Shown: positions 49,467 through 58,869, counted from the first letter of the stretch. The stretch is 64,000 bases of DNA from Scleromatobacter humisilvae (GCF_023231945.1 NZ_JAJLJH010000001.1:744001-808000), one strand, 5' to 3'. Translations and numbers: made by a program. The notes: generated by a model from the sequence alone, not told the origin.

Positions 49467-50144
49467 ATGCGCAGCGCCCTCGACTTCAGTTCCTGGCAGA
49501 CCCTGATCTCCACCCTGCTCGGCCTCGTGCTGGTCTCGGTGGTGGCCGTCGGCGTGCGGCTGCTCGTGATGCAGACCGTGCAGCAACGGCGCGAGCGCGA
49601 GAACCGGCAGATCAACGAGCGCCTGAAGACGCTGATCGCCGCGTACAAGACGCTGGGCGGATCGTTCACCGGCGCCCTGGCCGTCGATCCGCGGCACCTG
49701 CGCGAGCTGCGCGCACTGGCGCCGGACGCGGCCGGCGGCTCGGATCGCGCGCGCCGCGTGCGCGACGCGGTCGAGGCGGCGCTGTCCGACGTGATCCTGC
49801 TGGGCACCGACGACCAAGTGCGGCTCGCCGCGCATGCGGCCACCGAGATGGCGGCGGGTCGTCCGGTCGAGACGGCGGCGCTGGTCGCCTCGCTGCGCGA
49901 CTTCATCCGCGACGTGCTGGAGCTGGAGCCGATCCCGGCGTCGGTCGCGATCCCGAAGCAGGGGCCGTTGCGCTCGCTGGGCGCGCGTGACAAGGCCGCC
50001 GGCGGCGGCGGCGGGCCCGGCGGTGGCGGCAAGGGCGGCGCCGATGGCGGCGGGGGAGCCGGTGGCGGGATGGGCGGTGGCCTGGGCGGCGCGTCGGCGG
50101 CCCATCACGCGGGGACGGACGACGACGAGCCCGAGGCGCACTGA
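49467..50144 (+). CDS. Membrane-anchored protein with Gly-rich tail, unknown
   Basis: A protein of 225 residues with an N-terminal membrane helix (about 11-33) and an RRERENRQINERLK coiled-coil start. A helical domain runs to about 165 (ALSDVILLGTDDQVRLAAHAATEMAAGR). The last 60 residues are almost all Gly with Ala, Ser and acidic residues. The folded part resembles hypothetical membrane proteins of Burkholderiales. No function can be given. Confidence 0.7.
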   Translation: MRSALDFSSWQTLISTLLGLVLVSVVAVGVRLLVMQTVQQRRERENRQINERLKTLIAAYKTLGGSFTGALAVDPRHLRELRALAPDAAGGSDRARRVRDAVEAALSDVILLGTDDQVRLAAHAATEMAAGRPVETAALVASLRDFIRDVLELEPIPASVAIPKQGPLRSLGARDKAAGGGGGPGGGGKGGADGGGGAGGGMGGGLGGASAAHHAGTDDDEPEAH

Positions 50145-50242
50145 ACTCGCCTTCGCGTGAAGAACGGCGCCGCGCGGCGCCGACATCGTCCTACACTGGC
50201 GCCCTGGCCCGACGCGCGCGAGGCCACACGAGGGACGCCACC

Positions 50243-50529
50243 ATGATTGCCGACACCACCCGGTCGCTTCTGCTGCAGACCTACCCGACGCTGCGCGAAC
50301 TCGAGCCCGAGAAGCTCGACGAGCGGCCCGCCAGCGCCGCCCACAGGCCTCGGAGCGCCTGTCCGACCTGCTGGAGCTGGTCGCCGCCGTCACCTTCCGG
50401 AAGCTCGACCAGCGGCTCGCGCCCGCGCTCGCGGCCAAGCCCACGCCGATCCGCACCATGCACCAGGCGCTGAACGCCTGGCCACCCTGTCGCCGCGACG
50501 CGCGGGCTTGTCCTGGCCGCGCGCTGTAA
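50243..50529 (+). pseudogene. Small gene broken by a frameshift
   Basis: Two protein-like segments lie in different frames. From ATG 50243, MIADTTRSLLLQTYPTLRELEPEKLDE reads as a normal helical N-terminus. From about 50344 in another frame, QASERLSDLLELVAAVTFRKLDQRL continues to a TAA at 50527. The shift falls between about 50320 and 50344, in a GC-rich run. Each frame is non-protein-like on the other side of this point. It may be a true pseudogene or a sequencing error in one small gene of about 95 codons. The family is not recognised. Confidence 0.45.
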
Positions 50530-50596
50530 CCTTCCTCACAGAACGGCCGCCGCCGCTGCGCGACACTGCCGATCACTCACCCAACCGGAGCCTGCC

Positions 50597-51253
50597 ATGT
50601 CTCTTCGCATCAACGACACCGCCCCCAACTTCACCGCCCAGACCACGCAGGGCACGATCACCTTCCATGACTGGATCGGCGACAGCTGGGCCGTCCTGTT
50701 CTCGCACCCCAAGGACTTCACGCCGGTGTGCACCACCGAGCTGGGCTACATGGCCCGCATCGAACCGGAGTTCGCCAAGCGCAACACCAAGATCATCGGC
50801 CTGTCGATCGACCCGGTGGACAGCCACGCGAAGTGGGAAGCCGACATCGAGGAGACGCAGGGCGCCAAGGTCAACTACCCGATGATCGGCGACACCGACC
50901 TCGCGGTGGCCAAGCTCTACAACATGCTGCCCGCCGACGAGGCCGGTGGCGCCGATGGCCGCACCGCCGCCACCAACGCCACGGTGCGCTCGGTCTTCGT
51001 CGTCGGCCCGGACAAGAAGATCAAGCTGATGCTCACCTACCCGATGACCACCGGCCGCAACTTCGACGAGATCCTGCGCGTGCTCGACTCGATGCAGCTG
51101 ACCGCCAGGCACAAGGTGGCCACGCCGGTGAACTGGAAGAACGGCGACGACGTGATCATCACGACGGCCGTGTCCAACGAGGAAGCCGCGACCAGGTTCC
51201 CCGGCTTCAAGACGGTCAAGCCCTACCTGCGCACCACCAAGCAGCCGTCCTGA
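50597..51253 (+). CDS. 1-Cys peroxiredoxin (Prx6 type)
   Basis: Cytoplasmic thiol peroxidase reducing H2O2 and organic peroxides. The peroxidatic cysteine is C45 in HPKDFTPVCTTELG. The 218-residue length and the C-terminal domain (FDEILRVLDSMQLTARHKVATPVNWKNGDDVII) place it in the Prx6 branch; no resolving cysteine is seen. It precedes a persulfide dioxygenase gene by 49 bases, so the two may form an oxidant/sulfur-stress unit. Confidence 0.95.
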   Translation: MSLRINDTAPNFTAQTTQGTITFHDWIGDSWAVLFSHPKDFTPVCTTELGYMARIEPEFAKRNTKIIGLSIDPVDSHAKWEADIEETQGAKVNYPMIGDTDLAVAKLYNMLPADEAGGADGRTAATNATVRSVFVVGPDKKIKLMLTYPMTTGRNFDEILRVLDSMQLTARHKVATPVNWKNGDDVIITTAVSNEEAATRFPGFKTVKPYLRTTKQPS

Positions 51254-51302
51254 TCGACCCCGCGCCGCGCGCGCGGGCCGCGCCTCTTTCCGATTGAGAG
51301 CC

Positions 51303-52391
51303 ATGTTCGGCGACCTCGTCTTCCGCCAGCTGTTCGACGCCGCGTCGTCGACCTACACCTACCTGCTCGGATGCCCGCGCACGCGCCAGGCGGTGATCAT
51401 CGACACGGTGTTCGAGCAGCACCTGCGCGACCGCGCGCTGGTCGAGGAGCTGGGGCTGACGCTGGTCGCCGCGCTCGACACCCACTGCCACGCCGACCAC
51501 GTCACCGGTGCCTGGCTGATGCAGCAGGCCACCGGCTGCCGCATCGGCATCTCGGCGCGCTACGGCGACGAGATGCGCGGCGCCGACCTGCGGCTGGACG
51601 GCGGCGACCGCGTCGTCTTCGGCCAGCACCGCCTCGACGTGCGCGCCACGCCCGGCCACACCGGCGGCTGCCTCACCTTCGTCGACGGCGACCGCCGCAT
51701 GGCCTTCACCGGCGACTGCCTGCTGATCCGCGGCGCCGGCCGCTGCGACTTCCAGCAGGGCCACGCCGGCACGCTGTATCGCTCGATCACGCAGCAGATC
51801 TTCAGCCTGCCCGACGAATGCCTGGTCTTCCCGGGCCACGACTACAGCGGCCGCACGATGTCGTCGGTCGGCGAAGAACGGCGCCACAACCCGCGCATCG
51901 GCGGCCACGCGGACGAGCGCGACTTCGTCGGCTTCATGGAGAACCTGCACTTGCCGCACCCCAAGCAGCTGGCCGTGGCGCTGCCCGCCAACCAGCGCTC
52001 CGGCCGCCCCGAGGACGGCGCCGCGCCGCGCGTGGCCGACTGGGCGCCGGTGCGCCAGACCTACGCCGGCCTGATCGAGATCGAACCGGACTGGGTCTCC
52101 GAGCACCTGGACGACGTGCTGCTGCTGGACGTGCGCCAACCCGAAGAGATGGACGAGCGCCTGGGTCGCATCGCCTCGGCACGGCTGCTGCCGCTCAGCG
52201 AGCTCAAGGCGCGCCTCGATTCGCTGCCGCGCGACAAGCCGGTCGTCGCGGTCTGCCACGCCGGCATGCGCTCGGGCCAGGCCACGGTGCTGCTCAAGCA
52301 AGGCGGCTTCACGCGCGTGGCCAACCTGCGCGGCGGCATGCTGACCTGGCACCAGATGGGGCTGCCGGTGGTGCGCGGAGCTGCGACCTAG
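51303..52391 (+). CDS. Persulfide dioxygenase-rhodanese fusion
   Basis: A natural fusion of 362 residues. Residues 1-240 are a metallo-beta-lactamase fold of the ETHE1 persulfide dioxygenase class, with THCHADHVTG, PGHTGG and FPGHDY supplying the iron ligands. Residues about 265-360 are a rhodanese domain with catalytic C318 in VCHAGMRSGQAT. Such fusions oxidise glutathione persulfide to sulfite and pass sulfur to or from thiosulfate. The ATG at 51303 is preferred to an upstream TTG. It ends tail to tail with the DoxX-like gene, both stops lying in one CTAG. Confidence 0.93.
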   Translation: MFGDLVFRQLFDAASSTYTYLLGCPRTRQAVIIDTVFEQHLRDRALVEELGLTLVAALDTHCHADHVTGAWLMQQATGCRIGISARYGDEMRGADLRLDGGDRVVFGQHRLDVRATPGHTGGCLTFVDGDRRMAFTGDCLLIRGAGRCDFQQGHAGTLYRSITQQIFSLPDECLVFPGHDYSGRTMSSVGEERRHNPRIGGHADERDFVGFMENLHLPHPKQLAVALPANQRSGRPEDGAAPRVADWAPVRQTYAGLIEIEPDWVSEHLDDVLLLDVRQPEEMDERLGRIASARLLPLSELKARLDSLPRDKPVVAVCHAGMRSGQATVLLKQGGFTRVANLRGGMLTWHQMGLPVVRGAAT

Positions 52392-53128
52392 GCGCCGCTC
52401 TTGCTCAGCATCGCCTGCGCGATCACCCACGCCGCCGCGCTGAGCATCAGCGAGATGACGCTCTCGCTCCAGCTGGACGCGTCGGCATGGCCCGAGGCCA
52501 GGATGGGCAACCACACGAACGCCGTGAAGCCGGCGATCTGCAGCGCCGCGAGCGCCGCGGCCAGGCGCGCGAGCACGCCCGCGAGCAGCGCGGCGGCCGC
52601 CAGGAGGTAGGCACCGCCGGTGGACATCGCCCACGCGCGCGGCGCCGGCAGCCAGGCGGGCACCAGCGAGGCCGTCTCCTTCAGATAGACGAAGTGCGCG
52701 ATGCCGAACGGGATCAGCGCGAGGCCAAACAACACCCGTGCGACGACGCGGCCGCGCCATCCGTCCAGCGCCAGCAGCACCCAGGTCGCGGCCAGCGGCA
52801 CCAGCGTCTCGCCGCAGCCCGACCAATAGCCCGCGATCGCGGGCGCCATCATCGCGTCGACGAGCCGCGCCAGCAGCAGCCACAGCACGAGCCAGGCCGC
52901 CAGCACGCGCGCCGCCACGGGCAGCGTGCGCCGCCACGGCAGCCCGAGGCCGCAGGCGACGACGAGCCCGCCGATGAACCAGGGCAAAACCGCCGGCACC
53001 GGCACGCCGTGCGGCACCGGGCCCCAGACGCCCACGGTGCCGCGCGTGACGAGCGCATGCGCGCCCAGCACGACCAGCGAGGCCGCGAAGGCCACGCGCG
53101 CCGCGTCCGCGCCGCACGTCTCCGTCAC
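52388..53128 (-). CDS. DoxX-like membrane protein
   Basis: A protein of 246 residues with about seven hydrophobic segments and almost no soluble part, resembling DoxX/DoxD-type membrane proteins. The start is a GTG at 53128 that overlaps the TGA of the preceding GGDEF-EAL gene (GTGA), so its translation depends on that gene. Function unknown; some relatives act in thiosulfate oxidation, which is interesting beside a persulfide dioxygenase, but the coupling here is to a signalling operon. Confidence 0.7.
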   Translation of the reverse strand: MTETCGADAARVAFAASLVVLGAHALVTRGTVGVWGPVPHGVPVPAVLPWFIGGLVVACGLGLPWRRTLPVAARVLAAWLVLWLLLARLVDAMMAPAIAGYWSGCGETLVPLAATWVLLALDGWRGRVVARVLFGLALIPFGIAHFVYLKETASLVPAWLPAPRAWAMSTGGAYLLAAAALLAGVLARLAAALAALQIAGFTAFVWLPILASGHADASSWSESVISLMLSAAAWVIAQAMLSKSGA

Positions 53129-55653
53129 GCCGGCCCGGCCGGACGCGCGGCGGCGGCGGCCTCCTTCAGGCGCTCCAGCAGCGGCGGCAGCTCCTCCGCC
53201 GGCACCGGATGCGCGAGCAGGAAGCCCTGCATCTCGTCGCAGCCCTGGTTGACCAGCTGCAGCCGCTGCTCCAGCGTCTCCACGCCCTCGGCGATCACGC
53301 GCAGGCCCAGCTTGTGGGTCATCACGATGATGGTCTCGACGATGGCGGCATCGTCCGAATCGGTGGGGATGCCGCCGATGAACGAGCGGTCGATCTTGAG
53401 GCGATCGAGCGGCAGGCGCTTGAGGTAGGCGAGGCTCGAGTAGCCGGTGCCGAAGTCGTCGATCGACAGCAGCACGCCGAGCTCGCGCAGCGACTGCAGC
53501 ACGCTCTGCGCGTGCAGCGGGTCGAGCATCACGCTGCTCTCGGTGATCTCGAGCTCGAGGCACGGCGCCGGCAGGCCGCTGAGCGACAGCGCGCGCCGCA
53601 CGGCGGTGTCGAGCCCGGCGCGCTGCAACTGGCGCGCCGAGATGTTGACGGCCACGCGCAGGCCGTCGGCGACGCCCTCGCGCTGCCACTGCGCGACCTG
53701 GCGGCAGGCCTCGTTGAGCACCCACTCGCCGATGCCCAGCACCAGGCCCGTCTCCTCGGCCATCGGGATGAACGCGTTGGGCAGCACGAGCCCGCGCACC
53801 GGGTGGCGCCAGCGCACCAGCGCCTCGACCGCGCAGACCTCGCCGGTGGCCAGATCGAGCTGCGGCTGGTAGTGCAGCTCGAGCTCGTGGCGCTCGACCG
53901 CGCGCCGCAGGTCGTTCTCGAGACGCAGGCGGCCGTGCGCCTGCGCGTTCATCTCGGGGCTGAAGAAGCGGTACGCGTTGCGGCCCTCGCCCTTGGCCTC
54001 GTACAGCGCGATGTCGGCGTACTTCAGCAGCAGCGCGCCGCTGTCGCCGTCGCGCGGGAACAGGCTCAGGCCCAGGCTGGCGGTGACGTGCAGCTCCTGG
54101 CCTTCGAGCGTGAACGGCTCGCCGAGCGCGCGCATCAGCTTCTCGGCGATGCGCGCGGCGCCGGTCGGGCCGCCGACGTTGGCCACGACCACCTGGAACT
54201 CGTCGCCGCCGACGCGCGCGACGGTGTCGGCGTCGCGCAGCGTCGTGCGCAGGCGACGCGCGATCTCCTGCAGCAGCTGGTCGCCGACGTGGTGGCCCAG
54301 CGAGTCGTTGACGAGCTTGAAACGGTCGAGGTCGATGAACAGCACCGCCAGCTGCTGGTCGAGCCGCTGCGCCTGCGACAGCGCCTGCCCGAGCCGGTCC
54401 ATCAGCATCGTGCGATTGGGCAGGCCGGTGAGCGAGTCGTGGTAGGCCAGGTGCTCGATGCGCGCGTCCTGGGCCTTGCGCTCGGTGATGTCCTGGATCA
54501 CGCCGGCGCGCCGCACGTCGCGGCCGGCGCCGTCGCGCACGACATAGACGCGCATGACCACGAAGCGCGTCTCGCCGCCCGGCGGGCAGACGCGGAACTC
54601 GACCTCGAGCTCGCCCTGGTGGAGGCGGTCCATGTGCTGGCGCACGGTCTCGCGGTCGTCCTCGTGCACGTGCGCGAGCCACGCGCGCCAGTCGGCATAG
54701 ACCGCCGACACCGGCATGCGGAAGATGCGCTCGAAGGCCGGGCTCACGTACAGCGCGAGCCGGCGCTTCGGATCGCTGAGGTAGAACACGTCGCCGATCG
54801 ACTCGGCCATCTGGCGGAAGCGCTCCTCGCTCTCGCGCAGCGCGCCGCGCTCGCGTTCGAGCTGCGCGCGGTACCACGCGTTCTCGATGGCCACCGGCAG
54901 CCGGTGCAGCAGGTCGTCCTGCTTGACGAGGTAGTCGGTGGCGCCGAGCTTCAGGGTCTGCGCGGCGCTGGTCTCGTCGCCGTGGCCGGTGATCACGATG
55001 ATGGGCACGTTGAGGTGCCGTTCGTGGCGCACCTCGCGCACGACGTCCAGCGCGTTCATGCCGGGCAGCTTGAAATCGAGCAGCAGCACGTCGGGGCCGC
55101 TCTCGACCTCCGGCGGCAGGCGCGCGAGCGCCTCCTGCGCACTGGACACGGCCTCCACCTGCACGTGCGGCGCATAGCGCGCGAGATGGCGCTGCAGCAG
55201 GTCGACGTCGCTCGCGCTCGGCTCGGCATAGAGCACGAGGATGGGCGTCGAGCGATGCACCGAGGCCTCGCGGAAGGTCTCGACGACGTCGGCCAGCGTG
55301 GCCGGCAGGCGTTCGATGTAGCTGCCGGCCTTGACGACGTAGTCATCGGCGCCGCTGCGCAGCGCGGTGACGACCAGCGCCTCGTCGCCCGAGCCGGTGA
55401 GCATCACGACGGCGACGCCCAGCCCGCGCTGGCGCACCTCGCCCAGCAGCTCGAGGCCGTTGCCATCGGGCAGGCGCATGTCCACCAGCAACACGTCGGG
55501 CAGCGTGCCGGCAAGCTCCTGCGCGGCGAGGCGCTCGCGCGCGTCGGCGAGCGTGTGGACGGTCTCGATCGCGATGTCGGGCGCGAGCCGCGCCAGGCGC
55601 CGGCAGGTCAGGTCGGCGTCCTGTTCGTTGTCTTCGACGTACAGGACTCGCAT
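53125..55653 (-). CDS. REC-REC-PAS-GGDEF-EAL c-di-GMP signalling protein
   Basis: A cytoplasmic protein of 842 residues. Receiver 1 (1-125) has D58 in LLVDMRLP. Receiver 2 (about 137-260) has D193 in LLDFKLP, but only one acidic residue in its first acidic pocket (YAEPS). A PAS domain (about 275-395) is followed by GGDEF at 482-486 with an intact I-site R473-D476. The EAL domain has EALVRW at 610-615, DDFGTGYSSL and LKIDRSFI, as active phosphodiesterases do. Both enzyme halves look functional. It follows the response regulator gene by 16 bases in the same direction. Confidence 0.92.
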   Translation of the reverse strand: MRVLYVEDNEQDADLTCRRLARLAPDIAIETVHTLADARERLAAQELAGTLPDVLLVDMRLPDGNGLELLGEVRQRGLGVAVVMLTGSGDEALVVTALRSGADDYVVKAGSYIERLPATLADVVETFREASVHRSTPILVLYAEPSASDVDLLQRHLARYAPHVQVEAVSSAQEALARLPPEVESGPDVLLLDFKLPGMNALDVVREVRHERHLNVPIIVITGHGDETSAAQTLKLGATDYLVKQDDLLHRLPVAIENAWYRAQLERERGALRESEERFRQMAESIGDVFYLSDPKRRLALYVSPAFERIFRMPVSAVYADWRAWLAHVHEDDRETVRQHMDRLHQGELEVEFRVCPPGGETRFVVMRVYVVRDGAGRDVRRAGVIQDITERKAQDARIEHLAYHDSLTGLPNRTMLMDRLGQALSQAQRLDQQLAVLFIDLDRFKLVNDSLGHHVGDQLLQEIARRLRTTLRDADTVARVGGDEFQVVVANVGGPTGAARIAEKLMRALGEPFTLEGQELHVTASLGLSLFPRDGDSGALLLKYADIALYEAKGEGRNAYRFFSPEMNAQAHGRLRLENDLRRAVERHELELHYQPQLDLATGEVCAVEALVRWRHPVRGLVLPNAFIPMAEETGLVLGIGEWVLNEACRQVAQWQREGVADGLRVAVNISARQLQRAGLDTAVRRALSLSGLPAPCLELEITESSVMLDPLHAQSVLQSLRELGVLLSIDDFGTGYSSLAYLKRLPLDRLKIDRSFIGGIPTDSDDAAIVETIIVMTHKLGLRVIAEGVETLEQRLQLVNQGCDEMQGFLLAHPVPAEELPPLLERLKEAAAAARPAGPA

Positions 55654-55669
55654 GGTGTTCGGCGTCGTT

Positions 55670-56092
55670 TCAGATGGCTTGCTGGTTCAGCACGCACCAA
55701 TACAAGTCGATCTGCGCCGCCACGTCGATGAACTTCTCGAACTCGACCGGCTTGACGATGTAGGAGTTGACGCCCAGCGCATAGGCCGAGGCGACGTCCG
55801 CGTCCTCGCGCGAGGTGGTGAGCACGACCACCGGGATGCGGCAGTAGTCGGCGTGCGCCTTGAGCTGGCGCAGCACCTCGAGGCCGCTGACGCGCGGCAG
55901 CTTCAGATCGAGCAGGATCACCACCGGCAGCGGATGGCCCGCATCCCAGCGCGCGATCCACTCCAGCGCCTCCTCGCCGTCGCGCGCCACTTCCAGCACG
56001 TTGACGATGTGACGCTTCGCGAACGCACGCTGCGTCAGGTCGACATCCATCGGGTTGTCTTCGACGAGCAGGATCGGGCGGCGATCTTCCAT
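55670..56092 (-). CDS. Single-domain response regulator (Rcp1-like)
   Basis: A CheY-like receiver of 140 residues with no output domain. The acidic pocket is VEDNPMDVDLT (E11, D12), the phospho-acceptor is D62 in LLDLKLP, and the conserved Lys is in YIVKPVEFEKF. The C-terminus LYWCVLNQQAI is typical of the Rcp1 group that pairs with phytochrome-type kinases. It sits between a PAS kinase and a REC-REC-GGDEF-EAL protein, so phosphate may pass from kinase to this protein and on to c-di-GMP turnover. Confidence 0.92.
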   Translation of the reverse strand: MEDRRPILLVEDNPMDVDLTQRAFAKRHIVNVLEVARDGEEALEWIARWDAGHPLPVVILLDLKLPRVSGLEVLRQLKAHADYCRIPVVVLTTSREDADVASAYALGVNSYIVKPVEFEKFIDVAAQIDLYWCVLNQQAI

Positions 56093-56181
56093 CCGAGCAG
56101 CATAGCGAAATGCACGCTCTTTCACACGGCATTTGCACCGCCCCTGTTTGAAGCGGGACGCCGCGGCGGCGCGGCATCGAG

Positions 56182-58152
56182 TCAGGGGTTCGCGGCTTGA
56201 ACCGCGGGCAGCCGGATCCAGAACGTCGCGCCCTGCCCCTTCGCGCTCTCCGCCCAGACCTTGCCGTGCATGCGCTCGACGGCCTTGCGCACGATCGCCA
56301 GCCCGACGCCGGTGCCCGGATATTCCTCGGCGCGGTGCAGGCGCTGGAAGATCTCGAAGATGCGGTCGTGGTAGCGCATGTCGAACCCGGGCCCGTTGTC
56401 GCGCACCCAGAACAGCGCGTGCCCTTGCGAGCGGCGGGCGCCGATCTCGATGGCCCGGTCGGGGCGGCCGGCGGTGAACTTGACCGCGTTGTCCAGGAGG
56501 TTGCGCAGCGCCAGCACCAGCCCGTCGCGCTCGCCCACCACGCCCAGCTCGGGATCGACCTCCGAGCGCAGCGCGATCGCGCCGGCCGCAACCTCGGCGG
56601 CGACGCCGTCCACGACGGCCGCCACGACCGGGCCGGCCGTCACCGGCCCCAGCTTCGGGCGGCCCCGCTCCACGCGCGAATACGCCAGCAGGTCGTCGAT
56701 CAGCTTGCCCATGTGGCCCGTCGCCTTGCGGATCATCTCGACGAAGAAGCGCCCTTCCTCGTCGAGCTTGTCGGCGTGGTCGGACTCCAGCAGCCGGCTG
56801 TAGCCGTCGATGCCGCGCAGCGGCGCCTTCAGGTCGTGCGAGACCGAGTACGTGAACCCCTCCATCTCGCGGTGCTTGGCCTCCAGCTCCGACGTGCGCT
56901 CGGCCACGCGCTGCTCGAGCTCGGTGTTGAGCTGTCGGATCTCCTGTTCGGCGCGGCGGCGCTCGGTGATGTCGATCAGGAAGCCGTGCCAGACGACGCC
57001 GCCGTCGCTCTCGCGCACCGGCATCGAGTGCGCCTCCAGGCAGCGCTCGCCCGCCGCGGTGAGCGGGACGCGGAAGGTCGCCAGCCAGGCACTTCCAAGT
57101 TCGGCCGACTCGCGCAGCGAGGCGTCCACCAGCCGGCGGTCGTCGGGATGCACGAGATCGAGCAGGTCGATGCCGCGCTCGACCAGCGTGGCCGCGTCGA
57201 CGCCCAGCAGCTCCTTGATCGCCGGGCTGGCGAACGTGAGGCGGCCGTGGCCTTCGGCATCGCGGCAGTACGAGTTGACGGCGCCCGGCGCCGTGGCGAC
57301 GATGCGCTCGAGCCGCTCCTGCGCGAGGCGGTGCGCCTGCTCCAGCGCCTTGGTGGTGTGCGCAAGCGTGATGTCCTCGGCGAAGCCGGCCATGTAGCGC
57401 ATGCGGCCTTCGGGGCCGAACAGCGGAAAGCCGCGGCCGCGGATCCACACGAGGCGGCCGTCGGGCCGGGTCATGCGGTACTCGGTCTCGTACATGCCCG
57501 ACGCGTTGGTCTGCAGCGCGGCCGAAGCCACGCGTTCCCTGTCCTCGGCGTGGATGCCGTCCAGCCAGTGCGACAGGTCGTCGTAGAGCGGCGCCGCCGG
57601 CCGGCCCCAGATGCGCTCGTAGGCCGAGTTCATGTACAGCAGCTTGCGGGTGCGCGGATCGACGATCCAGATCAGGTCCAGCGCGTGGTCGCCGAACATG
57701 CGGAACAGCTGCTCGCTCTCGCGCGCCGTCTCCATCGCGCGATGCTCGCTGGTGAAGTCGGTGAACGAGACGACCGCGCCGCGCCCCCGCCCTTCGCCGA
57801 TCGAGTCCACCGGCACCGCCCGCACGCGCAGCCAGCGCTCGCCGTGGCTGGGCGTCTGCACGACGACGGTGCCCGAGGTCGTCTCGCCCGGCCCGTGCAG
57901 CGCGCGCCAGACCGGGCGCTGCTGCTCGGGCATCGGCTCGCCGTGCTCGTCGTGCTGCACCCAGCCGAGGTCGTCGATGCGCACGCCGAGCGCGCCGTCG
58001 CCCAGGCCCAGCACCTCGCGCGCGGCGCGGTTGGCGTCGACGATACGCAGGTCGGTATCGAACCAGAGCAGGCCCGACTCGAGCGAGTCGATGATGCGCC
58101 GGTCGTTGTCTGCTGCCACGCGGATCTCCCTGCCTGCTGCGAAACGCAGCAT
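56182..58152 (-). CDS. Multi-PAS sensor histidine kinase
   Basis: A soluble kinase of 656 residues with no membrane helix. Three PAS/PAC modules cover about 17-135, 145-265 and 280-400. A coiled coil follows, then HisKA with H439 in YSVSHDLKAPLRGIDGYS, a motif typical of phytochrome-like kinases, and the ATPase (NLLDNAVKF, DNGPGF, GTGVGLAIVRKAVERM). The bilin-binding GAF/PHY domains of phytochromes are missing, so the PAS modules probably sense redox, oxygen or a ligand. It begins the operon kinase-Rcp1-REC-REC-PAS-GGDEF-EAL-DoxX. Confidence 0.92.
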   Translation of the reverse strand: MLRFAAGREIRVAADNDRRIIDSLESGLLWFDTDLRIVDANRAAREVLGLGDGALGVRIDDLGWVQHDEHGEPMPEQQRPVWRALHGPGETTSGTVVVQTPSHGERWLRVRAVPVDSIGEGRGRGAVVSFTDFTSEHRAMETARESEQLFRMFGDHALDLIWIVDPRTRKLLYMNSAYERIWGRPAAPLYDDLSHWLDGIHAEDRERVASAALQTNASGMYETEYRMTRPDGRLVWIRGRGFPLFGPEGRMRYMAGFAEDITLAHTTKALEQAHRLAQERLERIVATAPGAVNSYCRDAEGHGRLTFASPAIKELLGVDAATLVERGIDLLDLVHPDDRRLVDASLRESAELGSAWLATFRVPLTAAGERCLEAHSMPVRESDGGVVWHGFLIDITERRRAEQEIRQLNTELEQRVAERTSELEAKHREMEGFTYSVSHDLKAPLRGIDGYSRLLESDHADKLDEEGRFFVEMIRKATGHMGKLIDDLLAYSRVERGRPKLGPVTAGPVVAAVVDGVAAEVAAGAIALRSEVDPELGVVGERDGLVLALRNLLDNAVKFTAGRPDRAIEIGARRSQGHALFWVRDNGPGFDMRYHDRIFEIFQRLHRAEEYPGTGVGLAIVRKAVERMHGKVWAESAKGQGATFWIRLPAVQAANP

Positions 58153-58192
58153 GCACTCTAGCGAGAAACCCGCCGGCGAGGAAACAGGGAGA

Positions 58193-58777
58193 TCAGGCCG
58201 CGACGCGCCAGGGCCGGGTGTCGAGACGGTTCAGCGCGCCGGCCGCCCACTCGCGCGCGAGCGGGAACGGGCCGAAACCGGACTCGACGTTGATGTGCCC
58301 CGCATCGCCCAGGTTGATCCAGTCGCTGCTCCACAGGCGCGCCCACGCGAGCGCCTGCGTCGCGGACATCCACGGGTCGCTGTCGCTCGCCACCAGGCAG
58401 GTGGGCATGGGCAGCGGCGCCTGCGGCAGTGCGTTGGCCGCGTTGAAGCGCGTCGGCTCGGCAGGCGCGACGAGCAGCATCTGCGCGATCCCCAGCCCGG
58501 GATAGCGCGCGGCCGCGTGCAGCGAGGCCAGGCAGCCGAAGCTGTGCGCGACGATCACGTGCGGGCCCGGACCCTGCGCGTCGACGGTCTCGGCGACGCG
58601 GTCGGCCCAGCGCTCGATGTCGGGCACGCTCCAGAAGTCCTGCTCGACGCGCACCGAGCCGGCGATCTGCCCGTTCAGCCAGCTCTGCCAGTGCGCGGGG
58701 CCGCTGCCGTGCAGGCCCGGCACGATCACGAGGCGCGACTTCGCCGGATGGCGGGCGGGGGCGTGGATGGCGTTCAT
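58193..58777 (-). CDS. RBBP9/YdeN-family serine hydrolase
   Basis: Alpha/beta hydrolase of 194 residues. VIVPGLHGSGPAHWQSWL is the oxyanion-side signature of the RBBP9/YdeN family and AHSFG carries the nucleophilic serine. A late DAGHINVESGFGPFP gives the catalytic His. These proteins are small esterases of uncertain substrate. The ATG at 58777 is chosen; an upstream in-frame start would add 32 Arg-rich residues unlike the family. Confidence 0.88.
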   Translation of the reverse strand: MNAIHAPARHPAKSRLVIVPGLHGSGPAHWQSWLNGQIAGSVRVEQDFWSVPDIERWADRVAETVDAQGPGPHVIVAHSFGCLASLHAAARYPGLGIAQMLLVAPAEPTRFNAANALPQAPLPMPTCLVASDSDPWMSATQALAWARLWSSDWINLGDAGHINVESGFGPFPLAREWAAGALNRLDTRPWRVAA

Positions 58778-58869
58778 GGCAAGCCAGCGTAAGCATCGCG
58801 CCGGGCGGCGCCAACGAAGGAAATGCCATATGCATCGTCGCGCCCTCGAAAATATTCGGCGCGCCGGCC

